64,000 nt of DNA. It comes from Tragulus kanchil. Its lineage: Eukaryota > Chordata > Mammalia > Artiodactyla > Tragulidae. Position 1 is the stretch's first letter; the number at the start of each line of letters is the position of its first letter. Position numbers and translations under genes: made by a program. Where the stretch lies: assembly GCA_022376925.1 (NCBI GenBank), contig JAIOJX010000032.1, positions 174,183,979 to 174,247,978 on the forward strand, given 5' to 3'. Under the pieces are notes generated by a model. The model was given only the letters and a program-made list of their open reading frames with translations, had not been told where the DNA came from and ran no database searches. This document shows positions 51,918 through 63,690 of this stretch, in pieces.

Positions 51918-53312
51918 CCCTGGGCTTCTTCAGCAGCACGGAGCTGCCTCTGCAGGGGTCTGGTCCTCCCAGGGACTAGGAGCCCTGAGATTCCAGGGTG
52001 TAAGTGAGGGGCCAGGAGACAGGTTAGCGTATGCGAGGGGGGCCATGAACGGGGAACCCAGGGGCCTGTGGGAGCCTGATGGGTTAGGAGGGAGCATGGA
52101 GAAGGACTTTACACACGTGTCCTGGCGGCGTGGGAGTCAGCCAGGTGAGGAGGAGGGACGGGCACCGAGGCAGAGGGACACTGCGGCCTCTGGAGGTGGA
52201 CCCCGGGGCCCTGCGCCCTGCCTTGCTCGCTTCAGCCAGGCCTCCGCGCGCGGCTCCGGAGGGCATCTGATCCGATGTGCCAGGGGCAATGCCCGGTGCC
52301 AACAGAGCACTTCCAGGAACCTCAACAGGAGGAACAGGGGACTGAAGCCAGCAGAACGGACCCAGAACCGCCTGCCTGCACGCGCAGAAGGGCAAACGCA
52401 CGGACCGAGTACTGGTGGGGCTTTGGGTCCCCCAAATTGTCTTTCAAATGAGCGTCTCCCAGGCTGAGAAGGAAGACCGGCTTCCTGGGCCTGCCCGCAG
52501 AAGCTTCCATACCAGCTTCCTGTGATCAGTGGGCCCCGGGGGAATGCCCTGTTTGTCAGGGGTCCTGACCCTGGAGAGCCCTTCAGAGGAGGCAGCCAGT
52601 GGCCTGGCTCCAGGACAGGCAACTCCAGCCGGGCCTGCAAGACTCCCCCCAGCCCCTCACAGCAGTTGAGGTGGGCCTAACGCACACGAGACCCCAGTCC
52701 CGCCCAGCAACAGCCATCCCCCTGCCCTGAGACCAAAGAGGCCCACGGCCAGTTGCACGGCAGGCTCGGGGCAGGGTGGCGGGGGTAACACCCTTCCTGT
52801 GGGCGTGGACAGACGGCAGCCGCCTCGTGCCGGTGCTGACATGTGGACAATGGCTGGGAGCACCAATCAAGGGGAGACTGGGGAAGCCAGGCAGCCTGGC
52901 ACGCAGCAGGTGCTCGGCAGGCCCGATGAGTCGTGAACGCGTCAGCCATCTTCAGAGGCTGGGGGCGAGCACTTGAGCCCCTGTTTCTGCAGCTGTCAAG
53001 TGCGTGTACCATCCGGAGCCGAGAGAGCATCGGGCACACAGTGGCGCAGGGCGGGCACACAGGCCAGGAAGACCCTTCGACCCAGTGGGTACGCCCTGTG
53101 GGCCTCCGAGAGACGGTGAGGCTGCCTCAGCGTGCCCACCTGCAGGGGCAGAGAGCTCGCCTGCTGGAGCCTGAGGCAGAGCGGACACGGGCGACTGTCA
53201 GCGCCTCCTAGAGAGGGGAGGGGAAGCCCACGGGCGCCAGGCCCCCGGAGGCCGTCGGCGCTGAGAGGCTGGTCTCCCGGGGGCGACCCCCTGCTCCCAT
53301 CAGAGGCGTGGG
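51918..53312. other. Intergenic, nothing recognised
   Basis: GC-rich. Plus ORF 51862-52467 starts within the SINE, and minus ORFs at 52137-53060 have no domain. I see no gene. Confidence 0.4.
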
Positions 53313-53470
53313 CCCTGCCTGCAGTGCCCGAGGACGCCCTCCCTGGGCTGGGAAGATGCCCTGGGGAAGGGCCTGGCAGCCCACTCCAGGATTCTCGCCC
53401 GGACAGAGGAGGCTGGCCGGCCGCAGCCCCTAGGGTCGCACAGGGTCGGACACGACAGAGCCACTAACGC
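53313..53470 (+). mobile_element. Bov-tA SINE, 5' truncated
   Basis: gctgggaagatgccctgggg, cactccaggattctcgcccg, gtcggacacgacagagccac. Confidence 0.8.
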
Positions 53471-53959
53471 TTGCCCTTTTACTTTCGGTGGGAGAAGGGC
53501 CTGAGTGGCCCAGAGATGGGCCCTGGAGGTGATCCCCTGCCTCGGGCAGGTCAGAGGGGCCGCGGGCCGGCAGCCCTTTGTTGTCTGAAAAGAGAGGGCA
53601 TGATCAGCCCACTGGGTTCCAGGCCTTCTTTCCAGCCTCTCCCGAAAGCTGCTGACAGATCTGCCCCCAGGGAGGTGCGGGATGGTTTTCTCGCTTCCTG
53701 TGACCTCCGCGGAGAAAATCCACCACCTGCTGGAGGAGCGAGCCGGGCGGGCACCGGGAAGATGGCAGCGCGGCACCTGGGCCCTCACTGCTCTGACAGC
53801 CGTGAACGCGTCAAGCGGCAATTAGCTCTCACAGGAAAGGGCCGGATCTGTCGTTTTCCTGCGGAAGTGCCAAGGGGGACGTGCCGGCCGCCCCTCCTTG
53901 AAGCCAGAGAAAGGCCGGATCCTCCTCCTGGGGCCAGACTAGATTAGGGACGGGGACCA

Positions 53960-54160
53960 GGAACGGGAAAACATCCATCCTTCCGCTCAGGGATCCCACT
54001 TCTGGGAACTCATCCCGAGGAAACAATCTGACAGGAAAACCAAGCTGTGTACCAACATGAGCCCGCGGGGGTTATTCATAACAGTTCCGCCCCGGAGTGT
54101 CCGGCAGTGGGGGGGCAGCCAGCCCCCTGACTGCTTGAACAGCGCACAGTGGTGACATTA
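53960..54160 (+). mobile_element. Old LINE-like 3' sequence (L1/HAL1-type)
   Basis: ggaactcatcccgaggaaac, aagctgtgtaccaacatgag and gttattcataacagt resemble the 3' end of ancient L1/HAL1 elements. Tentative. Confidence 0.4.
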
Positions 54161-54589
54161 GGTGGACGGGGGGAGGGGTTCTCTGGAGGATCGGTCACCC
54201 TGTGGCTCCTGACGCCCCCATCCCCACTCCGCACCCACCAGGCAGACCGACTCCAGGCTTCACCCGGAGGTGGTGGATCAGAATCTCCAGGGAAAGGAGC
54301 TGGCCGACGAGGGTGCCACATGGTTCTTATCGCCGGGCTGGCGCGAGAAACCCGGGTCCTGGCTAAAACTGCAGCTCCAGCCAGGCATTGATCTAACCCT
54401 TGCTAAGTCTTAGTTTTAGCATCTAGCACTGGGCCTTGCCCTGGGGCGCTGGGAAAGTTGGTGAGACTCTGAACACGATGGCCTCATGGGACACGGGGCT
54501 CTGGGAGCTGATGTGGCCACTTACAAAGGCTGTGTCTCCCCCTCCGTCTCCCCAGCCCCGTCCCATCATCGCTGGGGTATTTACAGTGT

Positions 54590-55085
54590 GCACTGTACTG
54601 AAAAGCAGAGACATCACTTTGCCAGCAAAGGTCCATAGAGTCAAAGCTACGGTGTTTCCAGTAGTCATGGACAGATGTGAGAGGTGGACCATAAAGAAGA
54701 CTGAGGAGCGCCGAAGAAGTCGTGCTTTCGAACTGCGGTGCTGGAGAAGACTCTTGAGAGTCCCTTGGACAGCAAGGAGATCAAGCCAGTCAATCCTAAA
54801 GGAAATCAACCCTGAGTAGTCACTGGGAGGACCGATGCTGAAGCTGAATACTTTGACCGCCTAATGCGAGGAGCCGATTTATTGGAAAAGACCCTGATGC
54901 TGGCAAAGACTGAGGGCGGGAGGAGAAGGGGGCGACAGGACGAGAGGGTTGGATGGCATCGTCCACTCAGGGGACGTGAGTCTGAGCAGACTCTGGGAGG
55001 TGGTGAAGGACAGGAAGCCCGGCGTGCTGCCGTCCACGAGGTTGCAGAGAGTCAGATTCGACTCAGTGATCGAACAACAATAACA
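54590..55085 (+). mobile_element. BovB LINE 3' end
   Basis: agagacatcactttgccagc, agcaaaggtccatagagtca, ttccagtagtcatggacaga, agactcttgagagtcccttg, ending in a short gatcgaacaacaataacaac tail. 5' truncated and divergent; the encoded frame is disrupted and not functional. Confidence 0.9.
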
Positions 55086-56883
55086 ACTGCCCGCCGGCCG
55101 CACGGGCTGGTGTGAAGTCGTCCAGTGCCAGAACGGGCAGGGAGGCTGGTGGGATGCTCCTGTGGGGGTCTCCTCCGTGCTCCCCCTGCCTGGCCAGGCT
55201 CAGCTCCAGTCTGGGGAGGGGGATGGAGGCTCTAGCGAGCGAGCGCACGGCCAGCCCTGTGTGTCCGACTCCAGACGGGGGAGAGTGCCTCCATCCTCCC
55301 CATCCCTTTCCGACCTGGGTCCCCGAGAGCCAGGGGCATCTGATCCCCGCGCTGTACCCACGCAGGCCCAGGTGTTTGGAGGATGCTCCTGAGTGAAGCC
55401 GCTGCTGAGTTCCCCAGAATCTTAAAGAGAGAAGGAAGGGCCAGGCAAAGGCCTGGGGCTGTTAGCTGTTCAGCCGAGGGGCCCCGGCTGAGGGCCTTTA
55501 GGGAGCCAATTGCACACAGTCTGGAGCTTCGGGTCCGCAGGCGCTGAAGAGGCGTGAGGCTATCGAAGAGCCCGCAGAGCTGTGCTGTGATCTGGCAACC
55601 TGGGTGCGGAGACCAGGGAGAGGGAGGGCGTCCCACGCCTGGGATGGTCAGCCTCTTTCCTCTTAGCAACTCGCAGCATTGCCCAGTCTTCTCTGGAGGG
55701 ACTGGGCTGAGTCGGGGGTCCTGAGCCATCGTGTGTGTTCAAGGGGCACTTTGGAATCTTAGAGGCTGGGGCTGCAAGAGACCGAACCGAGGGATGGTGA
55801 GAGGGAAAAACTGAGGAGCGCCAAGAAGTCGTGCTTTCGAACTGCGGTGCTGGAGAAGACTCTTGAGAGTCCCTTGGACAGCAAGGAGATCAAGCCAGTC
55901 AATCCTAAAGGAAATCAACCCTGAGTAGTCACTGGGAGGACCGATGCTGAAGCTGAATACTTTGACCGCCTAATGCGAGGAGCCGATTTATTGGAAAAGA
56001 CCCTGATGCTGGCAAAGACTGAGGGCGGGAGGAGAAGGGGGCGACAGGACGAGAGGGTTGGATGGCATCGTCCACTCAGGGGACGTGAGTCTGAGCAGAC
56101 TCTGGGAGGTGGTGAAGGACAGGAAGCCCGGCGTGCTGCCGTCCACGAGGTTGCAGAGAGTCAGATTCGACTCAGTGATCGAACAACAATAACAACTGCC
56201 CGCCGGCCGCACGGGCTGGTGTGAAGTCGTCCAGTGCCAGAACGGGCAGGGAGGCTGGTGGGATGCTCCTGTGGGGGTCTCCTCCGTGCTCCCCCTGCCT
56301 GGCCAGGCTCAGCTCCAGTCTGGGGAGGGGGATGGAGGCTCTAGCGAGCGAGCGCACGGCCAGCCCTGTGTGTCCGACTCCAGACGGGGGAGAGTGCCTC
56401 CATCCTCCCCATCCCTTTCCGTCTTGGGTCCCTGAGAGCCAGTGGCATCTGACCCCCGCGCTGTACCCACGCAGGCCCAGGTGTTTGGAGGATGCTCCTG
56501 AGTGAAGCCGCTGCTGAGTTCCCCAGAATCTTAAAGAGAGAAGGAAGGGCCAGGCAAAGGCCTGGGGCTGTTAGCTGTTCAGCCGAGGGGCCCCGGCTGA
56601 GGGCCTTTAGGGAGCCAATTGCACACAGTCTGGAGCTTCGGGTCCGCAGGCGCTGAAGAGGCGTGAGGCTATCGAAGAGCCCGCAGAGCTGTGCTGTGAT
56701 CTGGCAACCTGGGTGCGGAGACCAGGGAGAGGGAGGGCGTCCCACGCCTGGGATGGTCAGCCTCTTTCCTCTTAGCAACTCGCAGCATTGCCCAGTCTTC
56801 TCTGGAGGGACTGGGCTGAGTCGGGGGTCCTGAGCCATCGTGTGTGTTCAAGGGGCACTTTGGAATCTTAGAGGCTGGGGCTG
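54700..56883. repeat. Tandem duplication D15 (offset 1109-1110)
   Basis: Copy A is 54700-55774 and copy B 55810-56883. Five substitutions cluster at 55313-55344 against 56422-56453; the rest is almost identical. It begins inside a BovB fragment. Confidence 0.95.
55810..56194 (+). mobile_element. BovB LINE 3' end (D15 second copy)
   Basis: Repeat of 54700-55085; lacks the first 110 bp because D15 starts inside the element. Confidence 0.9.
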
Positions 56884-56920
56884 AAAACCGAAGAGATGCT
56901 CGCAACAGCAAGCTTTGAGA

Positions 56921-57060
56921 CTTCCCTGGTGGTCCAGTGGCTGAGACCTCATACTCCCAATGCAGGGGGCTGGGTTGCATCCCTGGTGAGGGAACTAGAT
57001 CCCACATGCAGTAACTAAGACCCAGAGCAGTCAAATAAATAAAAATTAGTATTTAAAAAA
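56921..57060 (+). mobile_element. CHR-type SINE
   Basis: acttccctggtggtccagtg, gttgcatccctggtgaggga, cagtcaaataaataaaaatt. The duplicate is at 58042-58181 by D16. Confidence 0.8.
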
Positions 57061-57499
57061 AATGAACATGTACAAGAAGAAGGGGGGAAATATCCAGCAA
57101 ACTCATCAGCAATAAGCATGATGGGAGCTTATCTCAGGGGTATGGAGACCCCCAGATCCCCCAGCTGGACCTTCTGCATGGAGACGCCGGGCTGCTGTCC
57201 CACCCCGCTCCCACAGCTCCTAGGACACCGCATCCAAGTGCAGCACCGGCTGGCGCCAGCCCTTCCTCTTGGATACCTGGAGATACCCCTCGACAGAGCA
57301 CCCCCACCTACGGGTGAAGTATTCCTTCCAACAGACACTGGGGGTGGGGTGTGTGAAGACATATCAGGAAAAGTAAATTGAATGATGATCAAGCAAAGGG
57401 TTCTCAGCCTCCGGGTTGGGTACCTTCAGGCCAGGACGGGTGACGCCAGCTTTGGAATCCCAGCATGGCTGCCTCTCACAGGCTCTCCGTCTCTCTCTT

Positions 57500-57680
57500 T
57501 TGTTTATTTCTTTATTTTTTGCCTGCGTTGGGTCTTCGTTGCTGTGCGTGGGCTTTCTGTAGTTGCAGCGAGTGGGGCTATTCTCTGGTGGCAGTGCATG
57601 GGCTTCCCGTTGTGGTGGCTTCTCTCGGCAGAGCTCAGGCTCCAGGGCACAGCCTCGATAGTGTGGCGCCGGCTTAGCGG
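57500..57680 (-). mobile_element. CHR-type SINE, truncated at junction
   Basis: Reverse element ending at ggcttagcgg where D16 copy B starts. Complete versions are 58620-58905 and 59709-59994. Confidence 0.85.
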
Positions 57681-58041
57681 CCCTGGGGCTGTTAGCTGTT
57701 CAGCCGAGGGGCCCCGGCTGAGGGCCTTTAGGGAGCCAATTGCACACAGTCTGGAGCTTCGGGTCCGCAGGCGCTGAAGAGGCGTGAGGCTATCGAAGAG
57801 CCCGCAGAGCTGTGCTGTGATCTGGCAACCTGGGTGCGGAGACCAGGGAGAGGGAGGGCGTCCCACGCCTGGGATGGTCAGCCTCTTTCCTCTTAGCAAC
57901 TCGCAGCATTGCCCAGTCTTCTCTGGAGGGACTGGGCTGAGTCGGGGGTCCTGAGCCATCGTGTGTGTTCAAGGGGCACTTTGGAATCTTAGAGGCTGGG
58001 GCTGAAAACCGAAGAGATGCTCGCAACAGCAAGCTTTGAGA

Positions 58042-58181
58042 CTTCCCTGGTGGTCCAGTGGCTGAGACCTCATACTCCCAATGCAGGGGGCTGGGTTGCA
58101 TCCCTGGTGAGGGAACTAGATCCCACATGCAGTAACTAAGACCCAGAGCAGTCAAATAAATAAAAATTAGTATTTAAAAAA
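58042..58181 (+). mobile_element. CHR-type SINE (D16 second copy)
   Basis: Same insertion as 56921-57060. Confidence 0.8.
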
Positions 58182-58619
58182 AATGAACATGTACAAGAAG
58201 AAGGGGGGAAATATCCAGCAAACTCATCAGCAATAAGCATGATGGGAGCTTATCTCAGGGGTATGGAGACCCCCAGATCCCCCAGCTGGACCTTCTGCAT
58301 GGAGACGCGGGCTGCTGTCCCACCCCGCTCCCACAGCTCCTAGGACACCGCATCCAAGTGCAGCACCGGCTGGCGCCAGCCCTTCCTCTTGGATACCTGG
58401 AGATACCCCTCGACAGAGCACCCCCACCTACGGGTGAAGTATTCCTTCCAACAGACACTGGGGGTGGGGTGTGTGAAGACATATCAGGAAAAGTAAATTG
58501 AATGATGATCAAGCAAAGGGTTCTCAGCCTCCGGGTTGGGTACCTTCAGGCCAGGACGGGTGACGCCAGCTTTGGAATCCCAGCATGGCTGCCTCTCACA
58601 GGCTCTCCGTCTCTCTCTT

Positions 58620-58905
58620 TTGTTTATTTCTTTATTTTTTGCCTGCGTTGGGTCTTCGTTGCTGTGCGTGGGCTTTCTGTAGTTGCAGCGAGTGGGGCTA
58701 TTCTCTGGTGGCAGTGCATGGGCTTCCCGTTGTGGTGGCTTCTCTCGCGGCAGAGCTCAGGCTCCAGGGCACAGCCTCGATAGTGTGGCGCTCCGGCTTA
58801 GCGGCCCTGGGGCATGTGGGATCTTCCCAGACCAGGGATCACACCTGTGTCCCTTGCTTTGGCAGGTGGATTCTGAACCGCTGGACCACCAGCAAAGTCC
58901 ACGCC
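58620..58905 (-). mobile_element. CHR-type SINE
   Basis: Reverse element from ttgtttatttctttattttt to gctggaccaccagcaaagtc. Third version at 59709-59994. Confidence 0.85.
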
Positions 58906-59708
58906 TCTCCCTGGTTCTTGAGTGGGTCCTCCACCAGCCTTTGTAGCAGGTGCACCTGCCATGGCAAGGACACATTTCAGACCCCTGAATACACACTGAA
59001 CCTCGGCTTCTGTGGGTATAAATGGACATAATAATTCCTGTTCACCTCACGGGCTGGCTGGGTGGATGGGAGGAGGATGCTGCCCAGAGAATGCTTTGTA
59101 AACTGGAAATGGCCTTGAAGGATGTGGGGGCGGATTGGGCTGGGCGGGCCTTCAGCCGTGGAGGCTCTGGGGGCCTGGGCTGCTGCTGAGGGTCAGGTCC
59201 TGGGGTATCTCTCGGGGAGCACCTCTAACCCTTCTCTCTTGTTTCACACGTCCGAATCCAGAGGTAGAGATTATATTGTAAATAAAACGCTCATGCAATT
59301 TGGTTAAAAACAAACCCAATAGAAAACAAAACAAAACAAGCCCAATAACAGTTGAAGGTTCAGTAGGAAGTGTTTCCCTGGCCCTTCCTCCCCTCCCCCA
59401 CCCCCTGGAACAAGCTGTCTTTGATCTCCACCTTTCTTAGTAAGATGTTTCCATGGCTATTTCTTGATTTCTCAGTTCTAGACTTTTGTAGAATTCCTTC
59501 CAGCCTCGACGGATGAGCCTTCAGCTTTCTTAAACTCTTCCACTCCCACATCCTCTCCTCAGCTTCCTCTGGAGGGCTCGACTCTGTGTTTGGAGGGCTT
59601 TTTAAGTCAAAAGGTCCGTCCGGGTTGGGTACCTTCAGGCCAGGACGGGTGACGCCAGCTTTGGAATCCCAGCATGGCTGCCTCTCACAGGCTCTCCGTC
59701 TCTCTCTT

Positions 59709-59994
59709 TTGTTTATTTCTTTATTTTTTGCCTGCGTTGGGTCTTCGTTGCTGTGCGTGGGCTTTCTGTAGTTGCAGCGAGTGGGGCTATTCTCTGGTGG
59801 CAGTGCATGGGCTTCCCGTTGTGGTGGCTTCTCTCGCGGCAGAGCTCAGGCTCCAGGGCACAGCCTCGATAGTGTGGCGCTCCGGCTTAGCGGCCCTGGG
59901 GCATGTGGGATCTTCCCAGACCAGGGATCACACCTGTGTCCCTTGCTTTGGCAGGTGGATTCTGAACCGCTGGACCACCAGCAAAGTCCACGCC
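59709..59994 (-). mobile_element. CHR-type SINE (D17 second copy)
   Basis: Same insertion as 58620-58905. Confidence 0.85.
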
Positions 59995-60726
59995 TCTCCC
60001 TGGTTCTTGAGTGGGTCCTCCACCAGCCTTTGTAGCAGGTGCACCTGCCATGGCAAGGACACATTTCAGACCCCTGAATACACACTGAACCTCGGCTTCT
60101 GTGGGTATAAATGGACATAATAATTCCTGTTCACCTCACGGGCTGGCTGGGTGGATGGGAGGAGGATGCTGCCCAGAGAATGCTTTGTAAACTGGAAATG
60201 GCCTTGAAGGATGTGGGGGCGGATTGGGCTGGGCGGGCCTTCAGCCGTGGAGGCTCTGGGGGCCTGGGCTGCTGCTGAGGGTCAGGTCCTGGGGTATCTC
60301 TCGGGGAGCACCTCTAACCCTTCTCTCTTGTTTCACACGTCCGAATCCAGAGGTAGAGATTATATTGTAAATAAAACGCTCATGCAATTTGGTTAAAAAC
60401 AAACCCAATAGAAAACAAAACAAAACAAGCCCAATAACAGTTGAAGGTTCAGTAGGAAGTGTTTCCCTGGCCCTTCCTCCCCTCCCCCACCCCCTGGAAC
60501 AAGCTGTCTTTGATCTCCACCTTTCTTAGTAAGATGTTTCCATGGCTATTTCTTGATTTCTCAGTTCTAGACTTTTGTAGAATTCCTTCCAGCCTCGACG
60601 GATGAGCCTTCAGCTTTCTTAAACTCTTCCACTCCCACATCCTCTCCCTCAGCTTCCTCTGGAGGGCTCGACTCTGTGTTTAGGTGACCAGTGGTCCAGG
60701 GTTTTATTAGAATTCTGTAAATTTTA

Positions 60727-60921
60727 GTCACTCCGTCCTGTCCGACTGTGACCCCGTGGACTGCAGCCCGCCAGGCTCCTCTGCTCACAGGATTCTCCAG
60801 GCGAGAGTATTGGAGTGGGTTTCCATTTCCTTCAGTACAGGATCTTCCTGATCCAGGGACTGAACCCTGCTCTCCTGCATTGCAGGCAGATTATTTACCA
60901 TCTGAGCTACTAGGGAAGCCT
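60727..60921 (-). mobile_element. Bov-tA SINE
   Basis: tagtcactccgtcctgtccg, ccccgtggactgcagcccgc, gcattgcaggcagattattt, gagctactagggaagcct. The duplicate is at 61815-62009 by D18. Confidence 0.9.
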
Positions 60922-61814
60922 CAAATGTTACCTATGAAAGCCATGTAATGGCTTCTTCTTTGGTGAAATTTGTTTGTTTATGCCCTGGAGTTAATGTGTT
61001 AAAAAACAAAACCAAAAATTTTGTAACGGCTTTATGTGTCTCTTCTCACTTTTCCTATCTGCGGAACTCTAACCTGGTGGTGGATGGTGGATGCTCAGGC
61101 ATTAGGATCGCTCACCTAGCCCCTGGGGACCTGGCTGTTCCTGCCGGAGCCTGCCGCCCTCTGCTCTGGGGCCTGGGCCTGTCCCTCTCCCACCCCAGGG
61201 ATGGACCCGCCTTTGGGAGAGCAGGCTGGTTCCCTGGTCTACTCTCAGCTCCTAGGGGAGCTTGTGCTTCAAAAGCTTCCTGAGAGGTGCCCTTAGTCCA
61301 TTTTTTATCTCTTTTTGGCGGCCTTGCATTTCTGAAAATGTTTATATTCCAGTCTCATACTTGGCTGACGCTCTCTGTGGGCACAGAATCCAGGCAGGAA
61401 ATCCTTTTCCCTCTGACTTTTAAGGCAGCTGATGGCTCTGTGATCTTCTAGCCTCGGGGGTTTCTAATGAGAAGTCCAATGCAAGCTCATTCAAAATGTA
61501 TTGATTTAAATACAAGTGCAGAGAGTTTCAAAAATCAAATACAAGTATAAAGCTTAAGAAACCCCCCAAATCTCCTGCCTCATGCCTCCGCCCCGATCCT
61601 GCTTCCCAGAGGCAACTGCTTTCGATTCTTCTTTGGTCCGCAGTTGAAAACAACACACTTACATGGGTCTTCTTTGACTCTTCAATTTAAGTATTTTCAC
61701 GTCTCTACAGGACCAGGAACACTACTTACCATGGCCCTCCCCCTTTCCTCCGCGTACCTACTTTACGTGGTTTGACCAGTGGTCCAGGGTTTTATTAGAA
61801 TTCTGTAAATTTTA

Positions 61815-62009
61815 GTCACTCCGTCCTGTCCGACTGTGACCCCGTGGACTGCAGCCCGCCAGGCTCCTCTGCTCACAGGATTCTCCAGGCGAGAGTATTG
61901 GAGTGGGTTTCCATTTCCTTCAGTACAGGATCTTCCTGATCCAGGGACTGAACCCTGCTCTCCTGCATTGCAGGCAGATTATTTACCATCTGAGCTACTA
62001 GGGAAGCCT
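61815..62009 (-). mobile_element. Bov-tA SINE (D18 second copy)
   Basis: Same insertion as 60727-60921. Confidence 0.9.
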
Positions 62010-62812
62010 CAAATGTTACCTATGAAAGCCATGTAATGGCTTCTTCTTTGGTGAAATTTGTTTGTTTATGCCCTGGAGTTAATGTGTTAAAAAACAAAAC
62101 CAAAAATTTTGTAACGGCTTTATGTGTCTCTTCTCACTTTTCCTATCTGCGGAACTCTAACCTGGTGGTGGATGGTGGATGCTCAGGCATTAGGATCGCT
62201 CACCTAGCCCCTGGGGACCTGGCTGTTCCTGCCGGAGCCTGCCGCCCTCTGCTCTGGGGCCTGGGCCTGTCCCTCTCCCACCCCAGGGATGGACCCGCCT
62301 TTGGGAGAGCAGGCTGGTTCCCTGGTCTACTCTCAGCTCCTAGGGGAGCTTGTGCTTCAAAAGCTTCCTGAGAGGTGCCCTTAGTCCATTTTTTATCTCT
62401 TTTTGGCGGCCTTGCATTTCTGAAAATGTTTATATTCCAGTCTCATACTTGGCTGACGCTCTCTGTGGGCACAGAATCCAGGCAGGAAATCCTTTTCCCT
62501 CTGACTTTTAAGGCAGCTGATGGCTCTGTGATCTTCTAGCCTCGGGGGTTTCTAATGAGAAGTCCAATGCAAGCTCATTCAAAATGTATTGATTTAAATA
62601 CAAGTGCAGAGAGTTTCAAAAATCAAATACAAGTATAAAGCTTAAGAAACCCCCCAAATCTCCTGCCTCATGCCTCCGCCCCGATCCTGCTTCCCAGAGG
62701 CAACTGCTTTCGATTCTTCTTTGGTCCGCAGTTGAAAACAACACACTTACATGGGTCTTCTTTGACTCTTCAATTTAAGTATTTTCACGGCGTCTCTCTA
62801 CAGGACCAGGAA

Positions 62813-63411
62813 GGTCTAGCCTACTATGCCCAACCGCGCTCATGGCATCCCTTCCCCACTCTGCTGGTGTACCTGGACCACATTCTGTTGTTGAATCAAT
62901 AGTTACATCTGATACTACTTAAACACGATGGTCAACAGAGCCAGGATACCTCCTTTGACTGCATTTCCTTCCTTGTAGGACTTGTGGGTTTCCCTAGGAA
63001 TTATTAGTTGCCTCCTTGTTTTGACTTGCTCGGCTTCTTAGTGCCTGTCACTCATCCACCACCAGAGTTCTCTGCTCCTCTCTGTGCAGTCAGGCAGCCC
63101 GTGAGCGGTGTGCTCCTTCTTCGCCAGCTCCTCCTGGCCCCGCCCCCATCCCACTGTGCACGATCGGTTCTCCTGAAGCCCTCGTTCACCCGCTCCCCTG
63201 TACCATCACTTTGTTCAGTGGCTACGTCGGGTCCCACTCCGCGACCCCATGAACTACACTACGCCAGGCTTCCTTGTCCTCCACTGTATCTGCCGTCACT
63301 TTGGGATTTTTCACTTTCTGAATTTTGGGTCTTCTTTTCTTTGTTTAATTTCTGATTTTGTTAAAAGAAAGAATGCCTGGGAGATACTTTTTAGAAAATC
63401 TGGGGACTTTG
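62813..63411. other. Intergenic, mostly unrecognised
   Basis: A partial reverse Bov-tA-like stretch (cagtggctacgtcgggtccc, gcgaccccatgaactacac) lies at about 63215-63290; the rest is unrecognised. Confidence 0.45.
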
Positions 63412-63690
63412 GGGACTTCCTGGGTGGGGCAGTGAATAAACATCCACCTGCCAGGGCAGGGGACACAGGCTCGATCCCTGGTGTGGGAAGATTCCACACG
63501 CCTCAGAGCCACCGCAGCGACGGCGCGTGTCCGCTGCCACCCTGAAGCCCGCACACCGTGCTCCAGAGAAGCCGCCGCGAGGAGAAGCCTGCACGCTGCC
63601 CCGGAGGGCAGCCCTGGCTCCCCCCAGCGAGGGAAAGCCCCGCACAGCACCAAGACCCAGTGCGGCCAAAGCAGATACATTGTAAAACTC
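63412..63690 (+). mobile_element. CHR-type SINE
   Basis: Forward element: ggggacttcctgggtggggc, ggctcgatccctggtgtggg, ccaagacccagtgcggccaa. Head diverged. Confidence 0.8.

Larger units (their letters stand above)
56558..58808. repeat. Tandem duplication D16 (offset 1121)
   Basis: Copy A is 56558-57680 and copy B 57681-58808, abutting with the shared ccctgggg. It starts within copy B of D15, so part of that sequence (55462-55774) is also present three times. Confidence 0.93.
58531..60682. repeat. Tandem duplication D17 (offset 1089-1090)
   Basis: Copy A is 58531-59591 and copy B 59620-60682. The start overlaps copy B of D16, so 57411-57680 is present three times. The spacer 59592-59619 is a shortened form of 58505-58530 (aagtcaaaaggt against aagcaaagggtt). 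Confidence 0.93.
60684..62812. repeat. Tandem duplication D18 (offset 1088)
   Basis: Copy A is 60684-61719 and copy B 61773-62812. The 52 bp spacer resembles a compressed version of the unique right flank 62813-62880 (ctact, catggc, cccctttcc, tacct in the same order). Copy A lacks bases at its end (cacgtctctac against cacggcgtctctctac). Confidence 0.93.
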
